Both the position numbers and the translations under genes were made by a program. Below are positions 34,401-45,880 of a DNA stretch of 64,000 nucleotides, piece by piece (the first letter of the stretch is position 1; each line of letters starts with the position of its first letter). The DNA comes from Xiphophorus maculatus (taxonomy: Eukaryota > Chordata > Actinopteri > Cyprinodontiformes > Poeciliidae): the NCBI RefSeq assembly GCF_002775205.1, contig NC_036454.1, forward strand, positions 15,830,882 to 15,894,881. The letters are read 5' to 3'. The notes beneath the pieces were generated by a model. The model saw only the letters and a program-made list of their open reading frames with translations, did no database searches and was not told the origin of the DNA.

Positions 34401-37400
34401 AGGCTGAGAAGTCCATGAGGAACCAGAATCCAAAGGATGAGGACTCATCAGACGGACCCCAGCATGCGAAGGAGTTGGAAACAACTGGTGAAATTATGCA
34501 GCGCGCAGAGAAACGCAAGAAGTTCCTGCGTAACATCATTAAGACGACACCAGCCCATTTTGCCACGCTGAAGTAAGGATTTCACATTGTGCTCCATAGT
34601 AAAGTCTTTGTCTAATCTGATTGTTGATGTGTGCATTAATAGACTCGCTGATCTTTTTCCATCATATGATACACTGTTAGAATGATTTAATTATAACCTT
34701 GTATTTGTTCCCTCTCTACAGAATGAATTCAGACACTGTGGACTATGAAGACTCCTGTCTAATCGTGCGTTATTTGGCCTCCATGAGGCCGTTTGCCCAG
34801 AGCTTTGATATTTATTTAACACAGGTAAGATGAGTTATCTGAACATCTGTTCAGTTAAAGTAAATGTTAGTAGTTGAAACCTGTCATGTTTTTTTTTTGT
34901 TTTTTTTTTTGTTTTTTTTTGTCAGAGTAATCCATAAAACACTTTTTCTATGGGAAGTTATATGTTATTTATTCATGCTTTATTTTCTTGTTCAATAGAT
35001 TTTGCGAGTTCTTGGGGAAAGTGCCATCGCTGTAAGGACTAAAGCCATGAAGTGTTTGTCGGAGGTTGTGGCTGTAGACCCCAGCATTCTGGCCAGGGTA
35101 CGTGAGCGTACGAATATTAGTGACGAACATGTCTCAATGGTTCTATTTTGTGCAATTTTTTTTTGTTTTTTATTGTAAACATACCCTTTTATTTATATCT
35201 GATTATTATTGAAATAAATTCCTATTATACTGCTAAACTTGTGCTTTTATTTTCCTTTTTTTGTAGTCTGACATGCAGCGAGGCGTTCATGGCCGTTTGA
35301 TGGATAACTCCACCAGTGTGAGAGAGGCAGCTGTAGAGCTGCTGGGCAAGTTCGTGCTCAGCAGACCCCAACTCACTGAGCAGTACTATGATATGCTCAT
35401 TGAGAGGATATTGGTAAGTTGTCTGTTCAATTATGTAGGATTGTGTAGAGCAGAAAGTTTTGGGAGTTGCTGAACCTGTTAGTACATATAGGAACAGAAG
35501 TTATAGTGTCTAAATACTTAAACAACTGTTGCCTGCAGGCCAAATATGTACATTCTTTCATGTTGGCAACATCAGGGGTGAGACTTTAGATTGAAGAGAA
35601 GATGAGACTGACAATATGGTTCATGCCTGCAGCCTCTGTCATTTTAATCTTGCCAAACATTGAGCTGTAATCATTTGAGTGTACACCTTTTAGATGGTTT
35701 ACTGTGTAGGATGTAATTTCTGGAATATGCACATTTTGTTGGAGTTTTCCTTGTATTTTTTGTGAGTTCTGCTTTTTACTCTTAAAAGCTCCCATAAAAT
35801 AACTTATTGGTCACAAAATGTCAAAGTAATCACATGAATAAGTGCTGCAGGTATTAGCTGACACTAGCAAAATGGTTAATTAATGCCAACTATTTCTTGC
35901 TGCATGAATAAAATGAAGTGGTTTGAAACAACAGGATTAGCGAAGAACCTCTCTATTTTGGTTTGGATTATTTAGACCATCTGTATTGAAAAGAAATTAA
36001 AAAATTAGTGTCTTGAACTTTGCATCTGGCAAGTGAACATATGAACATTGTTGGTCTGGTTGTCATGGAAATGTGAAGAAGGGTTCATGCAAAGTTCACT
36101 TGTTGTTACTGTCTAATACTGCCATCTGTTGGTGAAACAGTGCTCTTGCTCTTTATGCATCTATTTAATTTGAAACAGCTTGTTTTTAGTGTGATGCTTT
36201 ACAGAACAGTAAATATATTTGCTTTTATAATATGATAAATCATTTTTGATGTACAGGACACCGGTATCAGTGTAAGAAAGCGGGTAATCAAGATTCTCAG
36301 AGACATCTGTCTGGAGCAACCAACCTTCAGTAAGATCACTGAGATGTGTGTGAAGATGATCCGCAGGGTCAACGATGAAGAAGGCATCAAGGTACCTGCA
36401 TCTTTTTATCATCATTTTTTTTCTTCTTTTTTTTTGTTTCCTCTATTTTTAATAAAAAAACTATAAATCTATTTTTTCAACATTTAGACATTTCTTTTCT
36501 TTGAATTGTTCTGTTTTAACAGAACAATAATTTGTTAAGAACATAAAATGTATTTAACAATACTTCTGTGCAGAAACTGGTGAATGAGACGTTCCAGAAG
36601 CTGTGGTTCACTCCAACTCCAGCACATGACAAGGAAACCATGACCAGAAAGATTCTCAACATCACTGATGTTGTAAGTTTAGCTGCCTTTTGATTTGCAT
36701 GAATGTTGTTTATGCAAGACTTTATCTCTATTCTACTCATTTTAGTTTCAGAGTGAACCTTGTATATTTTTTATATTTCTGATCCTTTTAGGTTGCTGCT
36801 TGTAGAGACACTGGTTATGACTGGTTTGAGCAGCTTCTGCAGAATGTGAGTATAATTTTTGTGGCTGGTAATTTTGTTGTAATTGATATTCAAAGTGTTG
36901 TTAAAGTAACCATTGGGTCTTTTCCTTCCAGCTTCTTAAATCTGAAGAGGATGCTTCATATAAACCAGCTAAAAAGGCCTGTGTTCAACTAGTCGACAAT
37001 CTGGTTGAGCACATCCTTAAATATGAAGAGTCTCTAGCAGGTATACAAGTTTTTCCTTATAGAATCCAAATGGTTGATGTTATACAGAAACTTGGTATAA
37101 CAAGTTTGGCTGTTTTCAGAACAAAGTAATGACTGTGTTTTTTTTATTTCCTGTTTTTTTTTTTCTGCAGAAAACAAAGGAGTAAACTCAACACGGCTTG
37201 TGGCATGCATCACCACCTTATACTTGTTCAGCAAGATCAGAGCGCAGCTCATGGTCAAACATGCCATGACCATGCAACCTTATCTGACCACAAAGTGTAA
37301 CGTACGTACTGTTATTTGTTTTCCACTGCACCATCAATTAATTGTGCTATATAAGATATTTAAACCTATAGCACACACTACAGTGATTTTTGGGCTAAAG

Positions 37401-40400
37401 TAGTTGTGTGTTGGAGTTTATTTATGCTGAAGTGATTACAGCAACAGATTTAGTCAGTGATTTGCTTCAACACATTTGCTTCACCAGCCAGGTTGTTAGT
37501 GATTACTGTCACCAATAGTCAGATTTTCTGAGACAGTGACTTTGTTTTTGGTTTTTTTTTATTTATTTATATTTTTGCACCATGTTTTTGAGATGATATG
37601 TCTGTCCTGAAGTGGTGCCACTTCCGTGAACAGTTATTTGAGGTATGACAGATCCTCTTGGTAAAATGTCTCATTTGTTTTTCCTGCAGACTGCCAACGA
37701 CTTCATGGTTATCTGCAATGTGGCGAAGATCTTGGAGTTAGTGGTCCCCTTAATGGAGCACCCAAGTGAAACTTTTCTTGCCACCATTGAAGAAGACCTT
37801 ATGAAGCTCATCATCAAATACGGCATGACGGTGTGTGACGGTGCCTCTTCACAAGCTTTACAAAATTAAATGCTGCAGTTCAAGTTTAACAATAATGATA
37901 TTTATGCTTATTATAGGTGGTCCAGCACTGTGTGAGTTGTCTCGGAGCTGTCGTAAACAAAGTTACACACAACTACAAGTTTGTGTGGTCTTGCTTTAAC
38001 AAATTCTATGGTGAGATATATTTACTTAAAAATGCCCGTCATAAAATGTGGTGTGTAAGAGAGTATTCAAATTGTCTTTTTACAAGTCTGGTCTTTCATT
38101 TACACATAAAAAAATACAAAACTAACTTTTCAATATTATTATTTATTTATTTAATTCTGTGATGTTTTTTCCCCTCAGGTGCACTTAACAAATTCAAGAT
38201 TCAGCATCAAGATGATCCCAACAGCACAGCATTAGTAGCAAACAAGCCTTTTCTGCTGCGATCGCTCTTCACCGTGGGTGCCCTCGGTCGACATTTTGAT
38301 TTCGATCTGGAGGAGTTTAAGGGCACCAACAAGGTGGGACAACAACTTTAGCATTATTATAAGCTTTGAGTTTGATTTAATTGAGTAATATTAAGGCTAT
38401 GAAACTTCAGGTTTGGCTAATATGTTAAATGACATGTTTGCTGTGTGCAGATCATTATCAAGGAGAAGGTTCTTGAGCTCTTGCTGTACTTCACCAAACA
38501 TGAGGATGAGGTGGTCAAGACCAAAGCCATCATTGGGTTAGGTAAAGTCACTATTATTATTTTTATTCTTTCTATATCTCTTTGCCCAGTTTGCAGGTGT
38601 TTTTCTTTCTCCCTTTTCCTCAGCTCTTCTGTGGTTTTAAGGCTTCATGTTCCCAGGATTAATATCTAGCATAAATTTAGATCAGACAGAAATATGAGTG
38701 GGTTTTTCAGGAGTACTTCCACAAATTTCCATCTGACCTAAGTTATATTTACATTTAGTTTGTTTCTGGCTTATTCATTCACAGATACACGTATTACGTT
38801 AATAGCAAGCCAAGTTGTTTGGTCAAAAGATCTTTTCAGAATATTGTTCTGCTCCTGCAGACGAAATGTCAGTGGCTTCCAAATGTTTATACAGCTCTGT
38901 TGAGATGTCAGGTGACTTCAACTGAAAATCAAACTTTTAATTAGTTGGGAAGCAGCGACAACAACCTTGTTGTATAATTGTGTATAATAAAAATCTTTAT
39001 TATTATTGTTATTTCAGAAACAGTCTTCCTCCTCCTCCTTTGCTAGAAGTCTGTCAACATGCATCATGACTTTGTAATGATCACCAAATCCATCAGATTC
39101 TGTCTATATCATTTGTCCACAGTTAGTGATTGTCCACAGTTTCTTTCTTCGTAGTAGACACCTAAACGTTGTCGGCTAAACGGAATTTGGAACTATTCAT
39201 AATTTCATTTACCTTGACATAAAACTGCACTATCTGAAGGAAAGCAACCCAGATCCTCAACTTGTCAACTGGAATTATGCTACAAAAAATGTTTGGTTTC
39301 ATCAGACCTAACAGTCCCCACCAAATTTTTTTTTTTGTTGTTGTTTTTTTTTTTAGTCAAGCTTGAATCCTTTCTTCAATCTTCAAAGTCTTAGTCTATA
39401 CATACAAAGAATACAGGAGATTGCCATGATATGTAAAGGGAGGACTTGCCAGAAATTCCTGCAGCCTCTTTAGTGTTGCTATGGGCAACCTCCGTGACCT
39501 TTTTCCTTCTTCCTTTTTACATATATTTGGTGAAGCCACCAATTGTATTAGTCGATGTGGTCTGCATTTATTGGTAGAATGAGGTTATGTAGGAAATCTA
39601 ATCAATCATATAACACTGTGTTCTTGCAGGTTTTCTTGTTATTATGCATCCAAGCCAGATGTTTGTGCCTGAGGTGAAATCCTTGTACAATGGTATCCTG
39701 GCCGACGCCTCCTCCTCCATCAACCTCAAAATCCAGGTCCTTAAAAACCTGCAGACGTACCTGCAAGAAGAAGACTCACGGATGCAGGAAGCAGACCGAG
39801 AATGTAAGTTAGTTTTACTGGTGACATAACTTCTTTTTTTTTAAGCACTTTAGGATTGCACCTCGTTACAGAGTATTTTGCATATAACCACGTGGTGAAA
39901 AAGTGGTCTGGGCTTTTCAAGTAGCTCTCGTTTCATACGATCATCTTGGAGAAAATTGCTAATGTTTTTGTATCTTTTTAGGGAAGAAACTGTCCAAACA
40001 GGAGGATCTGAAAGAGATGGGAGACATTTCATCAGGGATGAGCAGCTCCATTATGCAGCTGTATCTAAAACAGGTGTTGGAGGCGTTCTTTCACACAGAG
40101 TCCAGTGTGCGGCACTTTGCTCTCAATGTCATAGCTCTTACGCTCAACCAGGGTCTCATTCATCCTGTACAGGTGAGATATCAAATATCTAAATCAATAA
40201 CAGATATTCTTTTGTTTACTGCCTCCATCAGACCTACGTTACAGTCATTGTCGTATCAACCAACTTTATTTTTCTTGGTTCTTGCAGTGTGTACCCTACC
40301 TCATTGCCATGGGAACAGACCCAGAGCCCAGCATGAGAAACAAAGCCGACCAGCAGCTGGTGGAGATTGACAAGAAATACACCGGTTTCATCCATGTAAG

Positions 40401-43400
40401 ATGCTATTAAATGTTTGTTTTTTTTCTGTTAAATTCAAAAACAAATTAAGCAAAGAAAAAAAAAAACTAGAACAGTTTTTTTCCCTGATTTAAAAATAAA
40501 ACACACACACAGCAACAGTACAGCCAACCAATTTTATTTAATGACTTCCTTAGACAAAGTCTGCAATATTGCTAATGGAATAATTAACATTTTGAAATAG
40601 ATTTTATTGTTACTCTGATATAAAGCAAAACTTTGTCTCTTTGAAAACATATTTTTGCAACTGATTGTTTTACGTGATGTTTATAGACCAGAATTGTCAG
40701 TATGAAATGTTTTGCAACATTTTCTACATGCATGTTTCCTTTTTTCCTATATAGGAAAAAGGAATCTATAGAGCCATATACTGTGTAATATTGTATAATA
40801 ACGTGTATTATTATACAATCTGGCTGTATTAAGAGAAATACAGCCAGATTTACTAGACCACAACAAACAAGTGTTTGAAATGTCTGCCTACTCTTAAACT
40901 CTTTTTTTTGTACCATAACATTACAGATGAAGGCAGTTGCAGGGATGAAGATGTCGTACAGTTTGCAGCAGGCCATCAATTCATCTCGTAAAAGCATTGT
41001 AAGAGGCTTCAGGCACGATGAGACACACTCAGCTCTCTGCTCCCACCTCTACACGATGATCCGGGGCAACCGGCAACATCGGAGGGCCTTCCTCATCTCA
41101 CTACTGAACCTCTTTGATGACAGTGCTGTAAGTCCACCCTCTACTTCTTTGTAGACCCTTTTGCAAATTGGTATTTTCCTATAAATCACGTATCAAGTAA
41201 TCATTTATTTTAAGGAAGAGTTGTTATTTGTCAGTGCAGTAAAATTGTTATAGGCTCTAAATCTGCTTTGTCCTTGTTTTCGTGCGGTTCTGCAGAAGAC
41301 GGAAGTAAACATGCTGCTGTTTATCGCAGACAACTTGGCTTGTTTCCCATACCAGAGCCAAGAGGAGCCGCTCTTCATTATGCACCACATAGACATCACA
41401 CTGTCTGTTTCTGGCAGCAACTTGTTGCAAACCTTTAAAGAAGTAAGTTGACAGGATCAGGGTTCCTCCACCATCTAGAGAAGTCTGAAAAAGCATAAAA
41501 ACTTGATTTCAATGTCTTCTAGGTCTGCATAAGTATGAAAACAAGTTTTTAAAAAATATTTGCTCTTCGTCACTTTATCCCATACTGCATTATCTAAAGT
41601 ACCCTTTGGTCAGTCTTTTCTTCTGTATTTCAATACAATTCTGTTTCTTTTCCAAATTGCTTGTGTTCCACAACCTCATGTCCTTCCTATATATTCTTTT
41701 TGTCCTAGAGTCCTGTGTCCCACCTCTGATTCCTTTCTTCCACCTTCCTTATGTCATTTTTTTTCCAAGTTTCATGTCTAAAGTTTCCCCATTGCAGACA
41801 TATCTATCATACAGTCATGTTGAACTTTATTTATTTTTTAAATAGCCCTGAATTTCTATGTAGCAGTTTTTATTTTGACCAATAATTATGTTACATCCCA
41901 CAGACAAAAAAAACAAGATTGTTTTTAGTGGTTTTAGGTTTTCTTGAAATGTTTGTATTTTTTTCTTATCAGCTTCTACTAAAGGAGCCAAGACGGAAGG
42001 AAAAGAAAGTAAAGGTGTGGAAAAACACGTCTGATGGTGAGGATGAAGAGGGAAAGATGAACTGCGATTTTTCCAGAAGTGATGAAGAGGAAAACTGCAA
42101 CAGTGACGAAAACGAAGACAACGACGACGAAGTGGTGCATCGGCCAAAGAAGTCAAGAAGACCCATTGAAAACTCAGACAGCTCCGAATCTGAATCCGAC
42201 TTCGAGGATTTGGATGTTGAGGATGTGGAAAAAGTAATGAGGCTTCTGCCAGATAATCCCATTGGCCTCTTGGACTTCGCCAATGCGGTTCAGGGCATCT
42301 TGCTTCTCCTCGTGCTCAAACAGCATTTAAAGAACCTGTATGGATTTTCTGACAGGTAAGAACCTGTCAGAATTCATGTTGAGGCTACATCATTTTCAGC
42401 CAGGTCGTGTTTAATGTAGTCAAAAGGTATAATAGATTTAGAAATAGTGAAATATATACTAAGGCTTAAAATTATTGTGACTTTTTATTTACATTTTAAC
42501 AACAAAATGTCAAAAAAATGTTTTGCTCTTTTCAGTAGTCAATGGAAGAATGTTTATTGGCATAATGATAATTCAACTCTAATAAGGTTGAAGTCCTTGA
42601 GTTTGGAGGGCCTGTTTACCATCACCATAATGTTGAGTCCATAATGTCCTCAGGTTTATTTGTGAACTCATTTTGTGACTCTGTTGTCATCGGCAGTCTA
42701 CAATTGAACACATGCTACATGTTTGGGTAATTCAGCAAAAGTTAGAATCGCTCAGCTCCTGAAATTTCAAGAAGCGTTCTCCATCTCTCAACAGTAAAAT
42801 CCAGAAGTACTCTCCAACGGAGTCAGCTAAGGTGTACGATAAAGCAGTGAACAGGAAAAACAACGTGAACTTCCACCCAAGACAAACCTTGGACTTCATC
42901 TTCAACAACATGAGCAACGCCACGCTGACGGAGGATGTAAAAAGGCGGATAGTCAAACAGTATCTGGACGTAAGTAATAAAGCAGCAGATATGTTTCAGA
43001 TCAATCCTTGTAAAATGTTGTGCTACAATCTCTTTGACAGGGTCCTCTAACTGTGTCTAGTTTCCAGATGTTACTAAGTTGCTGGTCTTTGAAATAATTG
43101 TCTCTTTGCTGCACACAGTTCAAGGTTCTGATGGAACACCTGGATCCAGATGAAGAGGACGAGGAAGGAGAGGCATCTGCCAGCGCCAACATCAGAAACA
43201 AAGCCATAAACGCCCTGTTGGGAGGCTCTGGGCCCATGTCGGGACCCAGCCCCCGCTATCAAGCGGGACCAGAGACGGATGACGATGATAGTGATATTGA
43301 CGAAAGGACCCCAGGGGTGAGACAGATAGATTCACACAATTTTTAGTAGCTCCTGTTGAGCCGAAACTGATGATTTTAAAACTTCTTCCCCTTGGCAGTC

Positions 43401-43761
43401 CTCTCGAAGGTCAAGGCGAGCCGGCGACCCCTCGGATCCAGGCCGAATGAGTGAAACGGTGGAAGCTATGGATGTGATCGCCCTCTGTTGCCCCAAATAC
43501 AAGGACCGACCGCAAATAGCTCGAGTCACCCAAAAGACTCCCAACGGATACACCATCCACTGGATGGCAGGCTCTTACTCGGGACCCTGGGCAGAGGCCA
43601 AGAAAAGGGACGGCCGTAAACTGGTGCCTTGGGTGGACACTATTAAGGAGTCGGACATTATTTACAAAAAGATTGCCTTGACCAGCAACCACAAACTGAG
43701 CAACAAAGTTGTACAGACTTTACGCTCACTATATGCAGCACGGGAGGGAGGGGCTAGCTAA
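21595..43761 (+). CDS. nipbl: Nipped-B-like cohesin loading factor (NIPBL/Scc2), 47 coding exons
   Basis: With MAU2/Scc4, NIPBL loads cohesin onto chromatin and stimulates its ATPase and loop extrusion; it acts in the nucleus. The joined exons give about 2546 aa (human 2804). The N-terminus MNGDMPHVPITTLAGIASLT is the conserved MAU2-binding end. Next come a Q/S/P-rich low-complexity region, a basic/acidic RD-rich exon (about 441-689), an HP1-type PxVxL motif PVVVL (about 727-731), basic NLS-like clusters (RKRHKREKDR; EKQKKRKAYEPK), the HEAT-repeat hook (roughly 950-2170), an acidic serine-rich linker (2174-2301), and the conserved NIPBL isoform-A-type end (MDVIALCCPKYKDRP...IIYKKIALTS). All splice phases agree and no stop interrupts. 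Exon coordinates are given in the block entries. The a or b teleost copy cannot be told. Human NIPBL loss causes Cornelia de Lange syndrome. Confidence 0.97.
25550..26295 (+). other. nipbl: nipbl large RD-rich exon (counterpart of human exon 10)
   Basis: 746 bases, residues about 441-689. It begins DKPLKKRKQDS and ends GALKNFQIPK before GTGATC. The middle is a charged array of RDRE/SDRDRR type. Human exon 10 is roughly twice as long and carries many RPETPKQK repeats; those are absent here, which explains most of the shorter protein. Reading through the donor gives an open frame to 26418, which is not the normal product. Confidence 0.88.
26296..28112 (+). other. nipbl intron 11, repeat-bearing
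   Basis: A decayed hAT-like block lies at about 26685-27033 (GGGATGCACGATAT on the left, repeated CGGTATTG / CCGATATT motifs, and ATATCGGACATTGATATC on the right). A second repeat-like GC-richer block at about 27040-27270 contains GACAACCAATCAGAGCC and a CTCF-like motif. The rest is AT-rich with no gene. Confidence 0.45.
28113..30886 (+). other. nipbl: nipbl middle exon block (exons 12-19)
   Basis: Exons: 28113-28323 (PVVVL HP1-type motif), 28445-28621, 28829-29002 (basic NLS-like), 29275-29436 (KEKQKKRKAYEPK), 29535-29638 (NAGNAG acceptor, could also start at 29532 or 29538), 29729-29815, 29964-30195, 30735-30886. They encode the link from the disordered N-terminal half into the ordered HEAT region (ERLWRDLIMERVTKSADACLTALNIM, VYIEDVIERV). 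Confidence 0.9.
31023..35413 (+). other. nipbl: nipbl HEAT-region exons 20-30
   Basis: Exons: 31023-31103, 31273-31373, 31532-31658, 31735-31817, 32084-32216, 32470-32613, 33925-34011, 34352-34572, 34722-34824, 34999-35097, 35267-35413. Highly conserved helical-repeat sequence (for example NSYETAMRTAQNFLSVFLKK, MALRVASLDYLGTVAARLRK, SIREAAVELLG-type repeats). Every junction keeps frame. The 1.3-kb intron 32614-33924 shows no gene. Confidence 0.9.
38950..39560. mobile_element. Decayed DNA-element copy in nipbl intron 39
   Basis: Motifs such as GGTTTCATCAGACC, AAGCAACCCAGATCC and GACTTGCCAGAAATTCCTGCAGC followed by TTTAGTGTTGCTATGGGCAACCTCC resemble a degenerate teleost DNA element. No open frame of meaning remains, and the ends are undefined. 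Confidence 0.45.
40741..40850. repeat. Three consecutive palindromes/hairpins in nipbl intron 42
   Basis: A perfect 20-bp palindrome at 40741-40760; a 12-bp stem 40790-40801 with 40808-40819 (6-base loop); and a 14-bp stem 40817-40830 with 40837-40850 (6-base loop). Found by direct reading. Confidence 0.85.
41973..42355 (+). other. nipbl: nipbl exon 45: acidic serine-rich linker
   Basis: 383 bases, residues about 2174-2301: a DE/S-rich disordered segment (DGEDEEGK, SDEEENCNSDENEDNDDE, SDSSESESDFEDLD) followed by conserved FANAVQGILLLLVLKQHLKNL. Its donor GACAG/GTAAGA lies inside a perfect stem-loop (42347-42372). Confidence 0.92.
42347..42372 (+). promoter_or_regulatory. Stem-loop covering the 5' splice site of nipbl exon 45
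   Basis: The 11 bases 42347-42357 pair perfectly with 42362-42372 around a 4-base loop AAGA. The exon end and the GT of the donor (42356-42357) are in the stem. Effect on splicing is inferred only. Confidence 0.7.
42795..43761 (+). other. nipbl: nipbl C-terminal exons 46-48
   Basis: Exons 42795-42969, 43119-43316 and 43399-43761 (stop TAA 43759-43761). They contain SKIQKYSPTESAKVYDKAVNRK, an acidic LDPDEEDEEGEASAS stretch, ETDDDDSDIDERTPG, then the conserved last about 100 residues with DVIALCCPKYKDRPQIARVT, HWMAGSYSGPW and KLVPWVDTIKESDIIYKKIA. This is the long (isoform A) end known in human NIPBL. Confidence 0.93.
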
Positions 43762-45000
43762 TGGCTCCTGTATTTTTATTTTTTTTTTTCTTGTTTGTTT
43801 CGGTTCCCCTGTTCCATTTCTACTTTATGAAAATCCTCTCCTTCCCTGCTCCTGCTCCTCCTCCTCAACCTGTCACCTCCAACAACACAGCCAAACTTCA
43901 CTGGATTCCTACCTAGCCCCTCTTCCTCATTTTTGTAAGAGAACACAAGAGGGCAAGAATATTTGACACTACATACTTTTACATGACTTACTCTTGCAAA
44001 AATGACACAAAACACGAGACTTATATTAGAGGGACTGTTCATGTTTTGCTTGTGTAAATGTTCAGAGGATAGAATCCTGAAGGCATTAAAGGAATAATTC
44101 ACCCAAATTATCCCTTAGAAGGCTATCAGAAGAGAGACCTGGAGGGAAATGTTTTGTCAACATTGTTGTGGGAGCTCCTTCGCTGTTGTGCAGCAGATTC
44201 TAGTCGTTCATTTCTACTCCCACTGTACCATAGTTTAACATGACAAAAAACTAAAATGTTTATATCTCTGAATACAAAAAAAAGCTGTAAAAAAAAGAAT
44301 AAAACCTTAAGTGAATGTTGGAAATTAGTCTTTTTGATGTTCTTATTAAAGTGTTTTTGGAGTTTATTATATGACTAGCACCCTGATGGGTTTTTCCTTT
44401 TAGCTTTTAGATATTTGGAGAAAAAAAAAGTAAAAAAAGAAAATAAGATTTTTTATTTTTGTTCACGTTTATTTGTCCATGCTGTACAATGGCAGAGTCC
44501 TCTGAATATAATTTATTCTATTTCGAACTACGCATGCAGTATATGTGGCCTATTACAGGAGGATATTTTGTAAATGTAGATTTTGTTGTATTAGGTCACC
44601 CTAGTAATACGAGGAAGGGGATTCATACCCTTTTGGTGGAACAAATACTGCAATAAATTTTCTACTTCTCTTTGTCACTTGTCTGCTCAAAGTGTTAATA
44701 TGAGTTCATTTTACAAATGAAAAATAATGAATGAGTTGTTGTAACTGCATTGAAATGCTTAGGGTGAACTTTTTCTATGTGACAGTAAGTATATACCAGT
44801 AATGCCGAGCATTGGTTTCAAGTCCATAGACCGAAAACAAATAACATACGATGTGTTTGTTTCTCCAATATAGAGGGACAAAACTGCCACAGTTCAGTAA
44901 ATAAGTTGTTAAATATTTATATACCCAATAATTTAAATAAAATTTGAAATACATGCATCAAATAAATTTTTCTCTAATTATTTAAATCTTGCAATAATGT
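43762..45000 (+). other. nipbl: Probable 3' UTR of nipbl
   Basis: Non-coding after the TAA. Candidate AATAAA signals at 44298, 44652, 44937 and 44961. A TTAAAGGAATAATTCACCC-like stretch near 44087 resembles the end of a TTAA-type fish element but a second end was not found. Confidence 0.5.
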
Positions 45001-45700
45001 ATTTAAAACAAAAAGGGGAACTTCATTAAACTTTGTGTTCATGTAATCACAATCTTACACATTTAAATAATTTAGTCTGTCGCTCTGTCAGTGTATTTCA
45101 TGATTTGGCCTTGTACACTTAACTGAGTCGGTGCAAATTCTCCTTATACAAAGTGCAGGTTAAGCAATCAGATGTTGGTTTGTGTTTGATGCGTCACAAT
45201 GACACTTTAAATCATTTTATAATAGACGCAATAACAGAAAATTTAATATAGGATATTAAAACAAAGGGAATTAAATTTTGAAAGATTTGAACATCATTGC
45301 TGGTGTTAAGTGTCAATTGTCCAGAAAGAGTTGCTGCCGCTTTCTAAAAAGTATTTACTTTATTAAATATGGTCACATTTTCCATATTAATTACATTCTT
45401 TTTTTTATTTGTTTCATGATGGTATTAACCCCTGTCAAAGACAGTTTAAGTAAATTGTCCCAAATTTTAAAAATGTTGCATGTTTTTTTTTTTTTTTTTT
45501 ATCATTTCGAAGTATTTAGATACATTTCGTATGTCCACTACGTCAGCCATACGTGAACCATCAACAAATTAGGTCATTTACTAGATGGCTACAATCATTC
45601 ATCCCTTTTTGGGATAATCGACACATCCATTCATTTCATGTTTTTGACAACACAAACTAATCACATAAATGTTTTCCGTCATACAGCTGAAAATGAACCT
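45001..45700. other. Short intergenic gap between nipbl and ndc80
   Basis: AT-rich, including a run of about 20 T at 45483-45502. No gene recognised. The open frames are AT-rich chance frames. Confidence 0.5.
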
Positions 45701-45880
45701 TTAAGCAGGTTCCGCCAGGAATGCGTATTATGCGTTGAAGCAAGTTTGGACCGAGGCGCACGCCGTATAGGCATAACGTCATCGCTGTTCGATTTCGGAG
45801 TGTTTTGGCGGGGTTCGCCGGAAAAAGTCGGATGAACTTTTGATTCAGTAAACATTAGTTTATAATCAAACAGATAAGAT
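45701..45880 (+). promoter_or_regulatory. ndc80: ndc80 promoter/5' UTR region
   Basis: CpG content rises from about 45710 (GGCGCACGCCGTATAGG). An E2F-like TTTTGGCGGGG sits at 45803-45813, about 70 bases before the ATG, and a CRE-like TAACGTCAT is near 45774-45782. Vertebrate NDC80 is expressed in S/G2/M, so an E2F-type site is plausible. No TATA box was seen; the start site is not resolved. Confidence 0.5.

Larger units (their letters stand above)
36257..41442 (+). other. nipbl: nipbl HEAT-region exons 31-44
   Basis: Exons: 36257-36391, 36574-36672, 36792-36845, 36932-37040, 37171-37301, 37690-37830, 37917-38010, 38179-38333, 38451-38541, 39630-39803, 39982-40172, 40288-40395, 40927-41127, 41296-41442. 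They encode the C-terminal HEAT hook that touches cohesin (ISVRKRVIKILRDIC, KYGMTVVQHCVSCLGAVVNKV, NRQHRRAFLISLLNLFDD, FIMHHIDITLSVSGSNLL). Introns 35414-36256, 38542-39629 and 40396-40926 hold a CTCF-like motif, a decayed DNA element and a palindrome cluster respectively. Confidence 0.9.

Noticed and set aside
44087..44130. TTAAAGGAATAATTCACCC-like transposon end in the nipbl 3' UTR
   Set aside because: Only one end was found and no inverted partner, so it was not called as an element.
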